DNA of 64,000 bases from Lentimicrobium saccharophilum (GTDB lineage Bacteria; Bacteroidota; Bacteroidia; Bacteroidales; Lentimicrobiaceae): positions 186,001-250,000 of the forward strand of contig NZ_DF968183.1 in assembly GCF_001192835.1 (NCBI RefSeq), given 5' to 3'. The translations under genes and the position numbers were made by a program. The first letter of the stretch is position 1. Every line of letters begins with the position of its first letter. The notes under the pieces are model-generated. The model did not search any database. It was not told the origin of the DNA and saw only the letters and a list, made by a program, of their open reading frames with translations. Positions 8,417-16,796 of the stretch are shown piece by piece.

Positions 8417-9745
8417 TTACGGCTTTTCTGTATTAACTCCAACGCAGAAGTATGAAAAGTCGAGTGACTTCAATTCAACCGCATCATAAATATTGCGTCC
8501 GTCAAAGATCACCGGGTTTTTCATCAATTTCCTGATCACTACCCAGTTCGGGTATCTGAATTCGGTCCATTCTGTCAGCAGGAACAAAGCATCCGAGTCT
8601 ATTGTTGCTTCATAAGGGTCTTTGCAGTATTCGATTACTTCACCGATCCTTCTTTTAGACTCATGCATAGCCACCGGATCGTATGCTTTTACCCTGCACC
8701 CTTGTTTCAGCAGGTGGTCGATTATTACCAGCGAGGGGGCTTCACGCATATCGTCAGTTTGTGGCTTGAATGACAGACCCCAGATTGCAACGGTTTTACC
8801 CCTGACATCACCTGTGAAAAAGCTCATGAATTTGTTGAATAACAATGACTTCTGATCATCGTTCACGGCTTCCACCGCTTTCAGTATCCGCATGGAGTAT
8901 CCAACCGTGTCAGCGGTCTTTATCAGTGCTTTTACGTCTTTTGGAAAGCAGGAACCTCCATAGCCAATGCCAGGGTATATAAATTTGTTGCCGATCCTTG
9001 TATCACTACCAATACCTTTGCGGACCATATTTACATCGGCACCCATGATTTCGCAAAGGTTAGCGATGTCATTCATAAAGCTGATCTTGGTTGCAAGCAT
9101 GGCATTTGCCGCATATTTTGTCATTTCGGCAGAAGGGACATCCATAAAAATAACCGGGTGCCCGTTAAGTGTAAACGGTTTATACAGCCGGGCCATGATT
9201 TCCTGCGCTTTTTCAGATTCAACCCCTACAACAATCCGGTCGGGTTTCATAAAATCATTGATGGCGTCGCCTTCTTTGAGAAATTCGGGATTGGAAGCGA
9301 CATCGAAAAAGATGCCAAGTTCACGCCTGTCAAGCTCTTCCTGAACTGCTGCCCGTACTTTTGCTGCAGTGCCAACGGGTACGGTACTTTTCGTTACCAC
9401 TGTGATATGTTGATTCATATGCTGGCCAATGGTCCTGGCAACATCCAGCACATATTTCAGATCTGCACTGCCATCTTCATCCGGCGGGGTTCCCACAGCG
9501 ATAAAGATTACGTCAGAATCATTCACACAACTGGGCAGGTCGGTTGAGAAATGTAACCTGCCTTTCTCGGTATTCCTGGCAATCATTTCATCGAGCCCGG
9601 GTTCGTAAATCGGGGAGATGCCTTTTTTCAGATTGTCGATTTTTTTCTGATCAATGTCTACACACACAACATTGATGCCTACTTCAGAGAAGCAGGTTCC
9701 GGTAACAAGACCGACATAACCTGTTCCAACTATAGTGATTTTCAT
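8417..9745 (-). CDS. ugd: UDP-glucose 6-dehydrogenase
   Basis: A 442-residue enzyme of standard length. The N-terminal Rossmann motif is GTGYVGLVTG, the AVGTPPDEDG segment follows, and the catalytic cysteine is in GYGGSCFPKD. The C-terminal domain carries WGLSFKPQTDDMREAPS and FDGRNIYD. It oxidises UDP-glucose to UDP-glucuronate with two NAD. It is the first gene of a five-gene operon (ugd, UXS, rfbD, GxxExxY, phosphohexomutase) and has a full consensus promoter with a leader of about 35 bases. Confidence 0.96.
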   Translation of the reverse strand: MKITIVGTGYVGLVTGTCFSEVGINVVCVDIDQKKIDNLKKGISPIYEPGLDEMIARNTEKGRLHFSTDLPSCVNDSDVIFIAVGTPPDEDGSADLKYVLDVARTIGQHMNQHITVVTKSTVPVGTAAKVRAAVQEELDRRELGIFFDVASNPEFLKEGDAINDFMKPDRIVVGVESEKAQEIMARLYKPFTLNGHPVIFMDVPSAEMTKYAANAMLATKISFMNDIANLCEIMGADVNMVRKGIGSDTRIGNKFIYPGIGYGGSCFPKDVKALIKTADTVGYSMRILKAVEAVNDDQKSLLFNKFMSFFTGDVRGKTVAIWGLSFKPQTDDMREAPSLVIIDHLLKQGCRVKAYDPVAMHESKRRIGEVIEYCKDPYEATIDSDALFLLTEWTEFRYPNWVVIRKLMKNPVIFDGRNIYDAVELKSLDFSYFCVGVNTEKP

Positions 9746-9783
9746 AGAGTAAAGAATTTTCCAGCTTGTTTATTTGAAAGTAG

Positions 9784-9814
9784 CAAATGTACCAAATAGA
9801 AGTCAGGCTGCAAA
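9784..9814 (-). promoter_or_regulatory. Consensus promoter of the ugd operon
   Basis: On the minus strand a -33 TTTG (9811-9814) and a -7 TACATTTG (9784-9791) are separated by exactly 19 bases, a full match to the Bacteroidota consensus. Confidence 0.75.
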
Positions 9815-9831
9815 AGCCGCATGCTTAAAAA

Positions 9832-10410
9832 TCACAGATTTGCTTCCTCCAGTGTAATCATGCCGTTCAGGATGGCAAATACAGTGAGTCCCGCAGCAGT
9901 TTTGATTCCCAGTTTTCTGATGATGTTCTTCCTGTGCGTCAGCGCAGTATGCAGGCTCAGGTTCAGTTTTTCAGCGATATCCTTGTTGCTTGCGCCGAGA
10001 GCCAGCAGCCTTACTACTTCTTTTTCGCGTTTGCTGAGCTCTTTTTCCGGAGATGACATGTTTTCGTTTTCTTTTCCGGTTTGCAGCATCATCTTAATCT
10101 TTGCTGCAAGTTCAACAGGAGTCATGAAAAGTGAAAGATTCTGCTCATTCCCCGGCAGGTGGTTCTCCGAAAAAAGGAAAATCCCCTCAGGTTTACCTGA
10201 TGTTACCAGCTGATGAAAACCAGCATCGTCGCTGAATTCTTCTCCTGCAATAATCAACTGAATATCATTGTTCTCAGAGAGGTCGGTTGCGGTTGTCAGA
10301 TCGGCAGCAAGGAATATCTTTACGGGCAGATTAAGATCGGTAAGGCATTGTCTCAGACCAAGCCTGATTATGTGCGATTGCGATAGGATCAGAATCCCTT
10401 TTCGTTTCAT
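9832..10410 (-). CDS. LuxR-type transcription regulator with degenerate receiver
   Basis: A 192-residue protein. The C-terminal part is a LuxR/NarL helix-turn-helix (LSKREKEVVRLLALG, NKDIAEKLNLSLHTALTHRKNI, RKLGI). The N-terminal 110 residues look like a receiver fold, but the acidic pocket is lost: ILSQSH stands where IVDDHP is expected, and the strand normally ending in the phospho-Asp reads LIIAGEE. It is therefore unlikely to be phosphorylated in the usual way. It follows the hemerythrin gene by ten bases in the same operon, which suggests that it senses or responds to a signal handled by the hemerythrin protein. Targets are unknown. Confidence 0.85.
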   Translation of the reverse strand: MKRKGILILSQSHIIRLGLRQCLTDLNLPVKIFLAADLTTATDLSENNDIQLIIAGEEFSDDAGFHQLVTSGKPEGIFLFSENHLPGNEQNLSLFMTPVELAAKIKMMLQTGKENENMSSPEKELSKREKEVVRLLALGASNKDIAEKLNLSLHTALTHRKNIIRKLGIKTAAGLTVFAILNGMITLEEANL

Positions 10411-10420
10411 GGTGCCTGAG

Positions 10421-11146
10421 TTAGTGGCGGTGCAGTTTTAATGCCGCTTCCATCATCCTTACTTTTGGAATCATGATCTTGTCCTCGATACGGGCATGTT
10501 CATTCAGGTCTTTCTCCAGCCAGTATAGTTCCGCTATAATCCGGTTGACCAGGTCAAAGTCGAAAGGCTGCGGAAGGTATTTTATCATGATGTTTTTGAG
10601 GTCATTCAGTTTCTCTTCAACATTGTCATGCTCGGTTTCATAATGGTGAATGGTATAGTCAGGAATCCCTGTTTCGGATTCTTCAGGATGGTTGAAGCGG
10701 TTTTCGATACCAAGTACATAGGGGAAGGTGACCTTCTCCTCACGCATGATGTGGTCGTTCAATTCCCTGCAGTAGGCGGCAAAAAACTTGTTTACCACTT
10801 TGAGTCCGGCGTTTTCGGGTTGCTGGCCGGAGCACAACCGGTCGATTAACTCCTGAATATATGGGATCTGATGGTTCAGGTAATAGTCATGGGTTTTCTG
10901 AAGGTATCTGACCAGTTGCTTCAATGAAAACCTGGTAAGATCATGCGCCGGGAAATAGCTTTCATCAAGAAATGAATTGAGGATTACAACCATGAATACC
11001 GGGTCAATGTCTTTCTTGTGGCAGATCTCACCAACGGTGACATCCCCAAAACCGGGTTGAATATCAAATCTTCCGATAACCCTCAGCAGGTTGTGGTTTT
11101 GTAGAATAGCTTCTGCCAGGTTGGTATTAGTACCGATGGTTTTCAT
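10421..11146 (-). CDS. Hemerythrin-domain protein (RIC/ScdA-like)
   Basis: A 241-residue protein with a C-terminal four-helix hemerythrin HHE domain: metal ligands can be placed in ELNDHIMREE, HHYETEHDN and NEHARIEDKIMIPK. The N-terminal 90 residues begin with RVIGRFDIQPGFGD, resembling the ScdA/YtfE N-domain but without its cysteines. RIC proteins use a di-iron centre in repair of iron-sulfur clusters after nitric-oxide or oxygen damage. Co-transcription with a LuxR regulator fits a stress-response pair. The general hemerythrin call is firm; the RIC role is inferred. Confidence 0.85.
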   Translation of the reverse strand: MKTIGTNTNLAEAILQNHNLLRVIGRFDIQPGFGDVTVGEICHKKDIDPVFMVVILNSFLDESYFPAHDLTRFSLKQLVRYLQKTHDYYLNHQIPYIQELIDRLCSGQQPENAGLKVVNKFFAAYCRELNDHIMREEKVTFPYVLGIENRFNHPEESETGIPDYTIHHYETEHDNVEEKLNDLKNIMIKYLPQPFDFDLVNRIIAELYWLEKDLNEHARIEDKIMIPKVRMMEAALKLHRH

Positions 11147-11181
11147 GTCCGGAAAATGGTTTTTGAAAAAAGCGGGTTCTG

Positions 11182-11189
11182 CAAAGATA
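11182..11189 (-). promoter_or_regulatory. -7 element (TATCTTTG) for the hemerythrin-luxR operon
   Basis: TATCTTTG on the minus strand, 36 bases before the ATG at 11146. No clear -33 TTG at 19 bases was identified. Confidence 0.5.
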
Positions 11190-11233
11190 AATCAGAAAGT
11201 GCAGCTGGTAACGAGGTAAGAAGAGCCTAAAAC

Positions 11234-11255
11234 AAAAAACCCGGCGAAAGCCGGG
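11234..11255 (-). terminator. Rho-independent terminator after tRNA-Lys
   Basis: On the minus strand CCCGGC-TTTC-GCCGGG is followed by six T. It begins about eight bases after the tRNA 3' end. Confidence 0.85.
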
Positions 11256-11263
11256 CTGTTTTG

Positions 11264-11336
11264 TGATCCCGCTGGGGCTCGAACCCAGGACCCCATCCTT
11301 AAAAGGGATGTGCTCTACCTGCTGAGCTACGGAATC
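11264..11336 (-). tRNA. tRNA-Lys (anticodon TTT)
   Basis: A 73-base cloverleaf on the minus strand. The acceptor stem is GATTCCG with CGGGATC (one T-G wobble), the D arm is GCTC...GAGC, the anticodon stem is CATCC/GGATG around loop CTTTTAA (anticodon TTT), and the T arm is CTGGG-TTCGAGC-CCCAG. The discriminator is A and the CCA end is not encoded. A hairpin terminator follows, so the tRNA is probably its own transcription unit. Confidence 0.97.
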
Positions 11337-11439
11337 GTTAAGGGACTGCAAAAGTACTGCTTTTATCTTTAGATGCAAATAATTTTTTCCGGTTTTTTCA
11401 GTGGCAATTGTAATGGCCTGAAATTGTGTAAAATAATTT

Positions 11440-11784
11440 TTAGATTTTATCGTGAATTTGGCCATGTATGGCCAGCCAGATGCATTCAGGAGACTTGCTG
11501 GTGTATGTTACCCTGTGCCTTTCGTGGGCGGGAATCAGCAGGTAATCGCCGGGTTTTAATGCGATTTCACCACTGTTCTCAAACAGGATACGGGCTTCGC
11601 CGGTGAGCAGTATAACCCACTCATCTTTTTCCTGGTTATACCATTCCGCTTCGGGTGTAATCTGACCCCTCGAAACAATGCGTTCAATCACGACATCACC
11701 GCTGGCAAGGATTTCAAACAACTCTTTGTCATCCGGAACGGCATTGCCGTGATGGAAAATATTTGCCGGGGATAAATTTTTCAT
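11440..11784 (-). CDS. Cupin-domain protein
   Basis: A 114-residue single-domain cupin. The pattern EWVILLTGEARILFE and the second motif GDYLLIPAHERHRV, with its metal-binding-type His residues, place it in the small RmlC-like cupins. Similar proteins bind small ligands or act as simple enzymes and no substrate can be named. The ATG overlaps the stop of the upstream YciO gene by four bases (ATGA), so the two are translationally coupled. Confidence 0.85.
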   Translation of the reverse strand: MKNLSPANIFHHGNAVPDDKELFEILASGDVVIERIVSRGQITPEAEWYNQEKDEWVILLTGEARILFENSGEIALKPGDYLLIPAHERHRVTYTSKSPECIWLAIHGQIHDKI

Positions 11785-12392
11785 TTCAGTATTCCTTTGC
11801 CTTCTCGCACTATCAGCGGTTCCTCACCGGTACAGTCAATGACCGTGGAGGCTTCATTGTCGCCATAACCACCATCGATCACTATGTCAACCATCTGATT
11901 GTACTTCTCATAGATTAATTCAGGATCGGTGGTATATTCTATGATTTCATCATCATCATGAATAGAAGTTGACATTATGGGGTGTCCGAGTTCTTTCACG
12001 ATTTCCAGTGGAATATTATTGTCTGGGATACGGATACCTACTGTTTTCTTTTTGCTTTGGATCAGTTTTGGCACATTATTGCTTGCATTAAGGATAAACG
12101 TGAAAGGGCCGGGGAGATTTTTACGCATCATTTTGAAAATCTCGTTGCTGATCGGGCGACTGTAGTCGGCCAGTTGGCTCAGGTCATTACAGATAAAAGA
12201 AAAGTTGGCTTTATCGGCTCTGATTCCTTTGATTTGTGCAATGCGCTCCACCGCCCTGGATTTGAAAATGTCGCAACCAAGCCCGTAGACGGTATCAGTG
12301 GGATAAATGATAATCCCTCCGTCCATAAGGCATTCAGCCACTGTTCTGATCTGACGCGGGCTGGGGTTTTCAGGGTATATTTTAAGCAACAT
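11781..12392 (-). CDS. Sua5/YciO/YrdC-domain protein, YciO-like
   Basis: A 203-residue YrdC-fold protein (IYPTDTVYGLGCD at the start, STSIH and IVREGKG near the end). The overall sequence resembles Escherichia coli YciO more than TsaC: PGPFTFILNAS, KKKTVGIRIPD and VDIVIDGGYG all have close YciO counterparts, and the length matches. TsaC/Sua5 makes threonylcarbamoyl-AMP for t6A of tRNA; YciO has the same fold and a debated role. A separate TsaC may exist elsewhere. It is the first gene of a two-gene unit with the cupin. Confidence 0.85.
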   Translation of the reverse strand: MLLKIYPENPSPRQIRTVAECLMDGGIIIYPTDTVYGLGCDIFKSRAVERIAQIKGIRADKANFSFICNDLSQLADYSRPISNEIFKMMRKNLPGPFTFILNASNNVPKLIQSKKKTVGIRIPDNNIPLEIVKELGHPIMSTSIHDDDEIIEYTTDPELIYEKYNQMVDIVIDGGYGDNEASTVIDCTGEEPLIVREGKGILK

Positions 12393-12408
12393 GGCACGAG
12401 CTTTTATA

Positions 12409-12416
12409 CAAAAATA
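12409..12416 (-). promoter_or_regulatory. -7 element (TATTTTTG) for the YciO-cupin operon
   Basis: TATTTTTG on the minus strand is a TAnnTTTG match 17 bases before the ATG at 12392. Confidence 0.45.
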
Positions 12417-12441
12417 CGCTTTTTAACCAAAAGGGCATAAA

Positions 12442-12543
12442 AAAAGGGTAAGCTACTTACATCGCACCGCTACAACCATTTACCCTTGCTTCATTCCTGA
12501 CCTGGGGGAGTTCAATGGGAGCTGGTCGTATAAGACTTACCCG
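12442..12543 (-). ncRNA. ffs: Signal recognition particle RNA, small bacterial type
   Basis: About 102 bases on the minus strand. The conserved domain-IV tip is present (CAGGTCAGG, then AATGAAGCA, then AGGGTAA), which forms the Ffh-binding asymmetric loop and the tetraloop stem. The ends pair as GGGTAAG with CTTACCC, closing a single long hairpin. A -7 promoter element lies just before the 5' end, and a run of T follows the closing stem, serving as the termination signal. The RNA combines with Ffh to target nascent membrane proteins. Ends are estimated from promoter and T-run positions. Confidence 0.92.
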
Positions 12544-12546
12544 CTG

Positions 12547-12554
12547 CAAAGATA
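12547..12554 (-). promoter_or_regulatory. -7 element (TATCTTTG) for the SRP RNA
   Basis: TATCTTTG on the minus strand, ending four bases before the estimated 5' end of the RNA, exactly where a start site is expected. Confidence 0.7.
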
Positions 12555-12614
12555 CGAATTTTATCGTTTTTATATAAAAATGATGCTCTATTTTTCCCTG
12601 CAACACAGATTTAC

Positions 12615-12622
12615 TACATTTG
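12615..12622 (+). promoter_or_regulatory. -7 element (TACATTTG) before the DUF4199 gene
   Basis: TACATTTG matches TAnnTTTG, 24 bases before the ATG at 12647. It overlaps the TTG that opens the longer frame at 12620, so that TTG is not the start. Confidence 0.6.
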
Positions 12623-12646
12623 CAGGAAACACTAATACCATTAATC

Positions 12647-13222
12647 ATGGAAAACTTTGTTGAAAACCAGGCCGATGAGCCCATTGCCAAAGCGAAAATT
12701 TCACTGGTGAACCATGCCTTGCGCTATGGACTATATACCGCCGCAGCTTTTGTTTTGTTTTCGCTGCTGCTTTACAGTGTTGATGTAAGCCGAACCGGGT
12801 GGGTCAATTACCTGTCTTTTGTCATCCTGATTATAGGCATTGTAATAGCGACCATTGCTTACCGGGACAAAATCAACAGCGGATTTCTGTCATACGGACG
12901 GTGTCTGTCCATTGGTGTGCTGATCAGCTTAGTTGTAGGAATAGTAATGGCTATATACAGCTATGTTTTTTTCACTTATTTTGATCCCGGAGCGCTGGAT
13001 AAATTATTGGAGGCTTCGGAACAGGAAATGATAAATCGGGGAATGTCAGATGAAGAGATTGATTTGGCTATGCCCTTTACCGAAAAAATGATGTCTCCGG
13101 TTTTTCTGAGCATCACTTCACTGCTTTCCATGGTACTTTATGGAACTGTATTTTCCTTGATCACCTCCATTTTTATCAAGAAAGAGGATAATAGTTTTGA
13201 AGGTGCGTTTCGCGAATCTTAA
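12647..13222 (+). CDS. DUF4199 membrane protein
   Basis: A 191-residue protein with four predicted transmembrane helices (near residues 28-48, 57-76, 87-112 and 158-180) and a charged loop between helices three and four that contains MSDEEIDLAMPF. This is the DUF4199 pattern, a Bacteroidota family of unknown function. The ATG at 12647 is chosen because a promoter element overlaps the earlier TTG. It is 15 bases before a family 2 glycosyltransferase gene. This pairing is common in Bacteroidota and suggests a role around membrane glycosyl transfer. Confidence 0.8.
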   Translation: MENFVENQADEPIAKAKISLVNHALRYGLYTAAAFVLFSLLLYSVDVSRTGWVNYLSFVILIIGIVIATIAYRDKINSGFLSYGRCLSIGVLISLVVGIVMAIYSYVFFTYFDPGALDKLLEASEQEMINRGMSDEEIDLAMPFTEKMMSPVFLSITSLLSMVLYGTVFSLITSIFIKKEDNSFEGAFRES

Positions 13223-13237
13223 TAAACTTCAGACAAG

Positions 13238-14173
13238 ATGGATTTGTCAGTTTTAGTACCGCTTTATAACGAAGAGGAGTCACTTCCGGAATTGATTGCC
13301 TGGATAGAGCGGGTGATGTTGGAGAATAATTATTCCTATGAAATTATATTGGTTGATGATGGCAGCAATGATAATTCATGGAATGTGGTTAAGCAGTTGA
13401 AGGCCTCCAATGAAAGGATTCGCGGTATTCGTTTCAGGCGGAATTACGGAAAGTCAGCTGCCCTTAATAAAGGTTTTGAAGTCGCCGTGGGTAATGTGGT
13501 CATTACCATGGATGCTGACTTGCAGGACAGTCCTGATGAAATTCCCGGGTTGTACAGGATGATCACCGCAGAAGGCTTTGATCTGGTATCCGGATGGAAG
13601 AAAAAGCGGTACGATTCGAAAATTACCAAGAATATTCCTTCGAAGATATACAATGCTGCTGCGCGCAGGATGTCTGGCGTAAAGCTTCATGATATGAATT
13701 GCGGTCTGAAAGCCTACCGGAAGGAGGTCGTCAAGTCAATTGAGGTTTACGGTGAAATGCACCGTTATATTCCTGTAATTGCAAAGTGGGCCGGGTTCCG
13801 GAGAATCGGAGAAAAGGTTGTATCGCATCAGAAGCGTAAATATGGTGTGACGAAATTCGGCTGGGAACGTTTTATTAATGGCTTTCTTGACCTGATTTCC
13901 ATAATGTTTGTTTCCCGTTTTGGTAAAAAGCCTATGCATCTGTTCGGCGCTTTGGGAAGTCTGTTGTTTTTTACCGGTTTTATTATTGCAGGATATCTGG
14001 CTTATGCCAAACTGTTTCTTGCCGGATATAAAATGACAGAACGGCCGCTATTCTATTTGGGTCTGCTTGCCATGGTGCTGGGTACGCAACTTTTTGTTGC
14101 GGGCTTCCTTGGAGAACTCATTAGCCGCAGCTCAAGTGACAGAAATCATTACCTGGTGGAAGAAGAATTTTAA
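13238..14173 (+). CDS. Family 2 glycosyltransferase with C-terminal membrane helices
   Basis: A 311-residue GT-A enzyme resembling polyprenyl-phosphate glycosyltransferases (DPM1/GtrB type). The N-terminal part has VPLYNEEESLPELI, the VDDGSNDNSW nucleotide motif and the metal motif MDADLQDSPDEIP. Two transmembrane helices follow at about residues 233-256 and 270-293. Enzymes of this shape move a sugar from a nucleotide donor onto undecaprenyl phosphate at the inner membrane, to be used in the periplasm. The donor sugar cannot be read from the sequence. It lies between the DUF4199 gene and another glycosyltransferase. Confidence 0.9.
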   Translation: MDLSVLVPLYNEEESLPELIAWIERVMLENNYSYEIILVDDGSNDNSWNVVKQLKASNERIRGIRFRRNYGKSAALNKGFEVAVGNVVITMDADLQDSPDEIPGLYRMITAEGFDLVSGWKKKRYDSKITKNIPSKIYNAAARRMSGVKLHDMNCGLKAYRKEVVKSIEVYGEMHRYIPVIAKWAGFRRIGEKVVSHQKRKYGVTKFGWERFINGFLDLISIMFVSRFGKKPMHLFGALGSLLFFTGFIIAGYLAYAKLFLAGYKMTERPLFYLGLLAMVLGTQLFVAGFLGELISRSSSDRNHYLVEEEF

Positions 14174-14197
14174 TTCTTTTAAATTGATTATACCCCG

Positions 14198-15340
14198 ATG
14201 GAGCAAGCCCGAAAAAAAGTAGTGATTATTGGTTCGGCTTATCCGTTGAGAGGAGGGCTTTCAAATTTTAATGAACGCTTGGGTGAAGAGTTTCTCGCAG
14301 AGGGTTGGGATGTTATACTCTATACTTTTTCATTGCAATATCCGTCTTTTCTGTTTCCCGGGAAAACTCAACTCAGTTCGGAGTCTTATAAGGGGAATCT
14401 GAATATTAAAGTTGCCGTTAATTCAATTAATCCGATTAATTGGATCCGGGTTGGAAGAGAATTAAAACACCTTAAACCAAATCTCGTTGTCATTAAGTTT
14501 TGGATTCCTTTTATGGCACCATGCTTAGGTACAATAGCCAGAATTGTCAGAAAAAACGGAATTACGAAAGTTGTAACAATCATTGACAACATTATCCCTC
14601 ATGAAAAAAGACCAGGGGATAGATTGCTTGCAAAATATTTCACTGGAAGTATAGATGGTTTTGTTGCCATGTCAAGGAAAGTACTGAACGATATTTCACT
14701 TTTTGATACTTATAAACCCAGAATATTCACTCCTCACCCTATTTATGATAATTTCGGGAAATCAGTTTCCACAGAAGAGGCCGTTAAGCTTTTGAATTTA
14801 GATCCTTCGTACCATTATATTCTGTTTTTTGGATTTATAAGGGATTATAAGGGCTTGGACATTCTTATCAAAGCAATGTCGAATCCGGAAATTGCAAATT
14901 TGAGAATTAAGTTGCTTGTAGCTGGCGAGTTTTACAGCGAACCACAGACATATTTGGATTTAATTCAGGAGTATGATGTGGAGAATAGTATTATACTTTC
15001 AAATGATTTTATCCCTGATAGTGAGGTTTTTAAATATTTTTCTGTATGTGACCTCGTTGTCCAACCATATAAGAGTGCAACACAAAGCGGAGTTACCCAG
15101 ATTGCCTATCATTTTGATAAACCTATGGTCATCACAAATGTGGGTGGGCTCGAGGAGTTTGTGCCTAATGGCAAAGTTGGTTTTGTTGTAAATCCTTTAC
15201 CGGAAGAGGTTGCGGATGCAATAGTCAGATTCTACAAAAATGATCTTGGTGATTTATTTTTGCGAAATATAAGAATTGAAAAAAATAAATATTCATGGAA
15301 TTATTTTTTAAACAATATTAGATCGCTTTTTAACTTGTAA
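14198..15340 (+). CDS. Family 4-type (GT-B) glycosyltransferase
   Basis: A 380-residue GT-B glycosyltransferase. The N-terminal domain begins GSAYPLRGGLSNFNERL, the second domain has ILFFGFIRDYKGLD and the donor-binding C-terminal block QPYKSATQSGVTQIAY followed by VGGLEEF. These are typical of the GT4 branch. Base composition becomes visibly richer in A and T here and stays so through the next gene, unlike the flanking genes, which hints at a different origin for this stretch. It probably adds a sugar to a surface glycan; donor and acceptor are unknown. Confidence 0.88.
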   Translation: MEQARKKVVIIGSAYPLRGGLSNFNERLGEEFLAEGWDVILYTFSLQYPSFLFPGKTQLSSESYKGNLNIKVAVNSINPINWIRVGRELKHLKPNLVVIKFWIPFMAPCLGTIARIVRKNGITKVVTIIDNIIPHEKRPGDRLLAKYFTGSIDGFVAMSRKVLNDISLFDTYKPRIFTPHPIYDNFGKSVSTEEAVKLLNLDPSYHYILFFGFIRDYKGLDILIKAMSNPEIANLRIKLLVAGEFYSEPQTYLDLIQEYDVENSIILSNDFIPDSEVFKYFSVCDLVVQPYKSATQSGVTQIAYHFDKPMVITNVGGLEEFVPNGKVGFVVNPLPEEVADAIVRFYKNDLGDLFLRNIRIEKNKYSWNYFLNNIRSLFNL

Positions 15341-15351
15341 TATTTATTTCT

Positions 15352-15359
15352 TACTTTTG
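15352..15359 (+). promoter_or_regulatory. -7 element (TACTTTTG) before the T9SS protein
   Basis: TACTTTTG lies 79 bases before the ATG at 15438, in the gap after the glycosyltransferase. It suggests that the secreted protein has its own promoter. The nearest TTG is 14 bases upstream, not 19. Confidence 0.4.
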
Positions 15360-15437
15360 AAAAAAGATAGCATCATATTTACGGGTTTTATTGTTGCTAC
15401 TCAATATATTTTTTTAGTATTTTAATATTTATTTATT

Positions 15438-16787
15438 ATGAAAACAAAATATTTTACCAGGATGCTTCTCATCTCTCTGATTATTTTATCTCAAGAAATG
15501 ATATACGCACAGGTGGAAATCAGGATCAGGCCAGGTATTGAAGACAATAAGGATGCATATGTGAATTCATTATATGTTTATGGATACTCAAATCATCAGA
15601 GCTTAATTGCTTCAGCCTGGTCATATTACGGTGAATTTGGTATAGGCAGGAGCTTCATTGATTTTAGCTTACCATCATTGCCGGATTCAATTACTAATTT
15701 TAGTGCCAGATTAGACCTTTACTATGATTATTCTGCGACCCATGTTGGACATTATGGAGATAATTCCTGCGTAATCGAAAGAATCATTCAGCCCTGGGAT
15801 GAAAATTCAATTGATTGGTTTAACCAGCCAGAAGTTACAACTGTTTCATCAGTTATAACTAGTCCTACTTTATATGAAAATCAAAATCTTATAGGAATTA
15901 ATGTAACTGATTTAATAGATGATATGTATGAGGATGCACAGAATAGTTACGGATTAAGACTTAGCCTTCTTGCTGAGAACTTATACAGGAGCCTGATTCT
16001 AGCTTCGGGTGATCATCCTGATGAAAATATAAGGCCATGCTTGGTTATTAGTTACGACACCTGTATAAAGCCGATCGACAGATTTCATTTTGAGGTAGAA
16101 GACCTTCATTGTAGTTTTCAATATAATGATCATTCGGTAAATTCCTGGAATTGGAATTTTGGTAACGGTTACGGATCATATTTGCAAAATCCTGAGTATA
16201 CATTTGCTGATGAAGGGACATATTATGTCTGCCTCGAGGTAGCTAACAGTTGCGATACGGTATTAATTTGCGATTCAGTTATTGTGTGTCAGGCTATTCT
16301 ACCTTCTTTTACTTATTTGGTGCAGGATAGTCTTCATGTTAAATTTTTCAATCAAAGCGTTGGTGTTGATGATTTTTATTGGGATTTTGGTAATGGATAT
16401 TTTTCCTTTCTCGAAAACCCGGAATTTCTTTTTTCAGAGGGTGGTAAGCATATTGTATGTCTTTCTTTAATAAATGAATGCGGCTTGAGTTTAATTTGCG
16501 ACACGATCAATTTGAGTCCTTCATTAGGCTTTGAGAATATTGAATTGAATACTGATATCCTGGTTTATCCAAACCCTGCTACAGATGTTATTTTTGTGCA
16601 ATCTGGTTCAAGAAAAATTCATAGAGTTGAATTATACAATGACCTTGGTATACTAGAAGATGTATATTCCCTTTCAACTGTTGGCTTCAAATATACTTTA
16701 CCTTTGCAGAACAGAACTTCTGGGCTATATATTTTAAGGTTAGTTACAGAAGATGGTTGTTTTACAAAGCGAGTTATTGTTCTTTAA
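15438..16787 (+). CDS. Type IX-secreted PKD-domain surface protein
   Basis: A 449-residue exported protein. A signal peptide (MKTKYFTRMLLISLIIL...YAQ) is followed by a DNRLRE-like beta-sandwich region of about 190 residues (residues 30-210), two PKD-like repeats at about 215-290 and 295-360 (each with W-x-FGNGY and a conserved EYTF/EFLF strand, and paired cysteines), and a C-terminal type A T9SS sorting domain that starts VYPNPATD and ends with RVIVL. Such proteins cross the outer membrane by the type IX system and are anchored or released. Its ligand is unknown. It sits among glycan genes and is AT-rich like the preceding gene. Confidence 0.88.
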   Translation: MKTKYFTRMLLISLIILSQEMIYAQVEIRIRPGIEDNKDAYVNSLYVYGYSNHQSLIASAWSYYGEFGIGRSFIDFSLPSLPDSITNFSARLDLYYDYSATHVGHYGDNSCVIERIIQPWDENSIDWFNQPEVTTVSSVITSPTLYENQNLIGINVTDLIDDMYEDAQNSYGLRLSLLAENLYRSLILASGDHPDENIRPCLVISYDTCIKPIDRFHFEVEDLHCSFQYNDHSVNSWNWNFGNGYGSYLQNPEYTFADEGTYYVCLEVANSCDTVLICDSVIVCQAILPSFTYLVQDSLHVKFFNQSVGVDDFYWDFGNGYFSFLENPEFLFSEGGKHIVCLSLINECGLSLICDTINLSPSLGFENIELNTDILVYPNPATDVIFVQSGSRKIHRVELYNDLGILEDVYSLSTVGFKYTLPLQNRTSGLYILRLVTEDGCFTKRVIVL

Positions 16788-16796
16788 CAAATTTTC

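Noticed and set aside
11127-11465. Open frame of 112 residues on the minus strand
   Set aside because: It reads straight through the tRNA-Lys gene and its terminator, so it cannot be a real protein.
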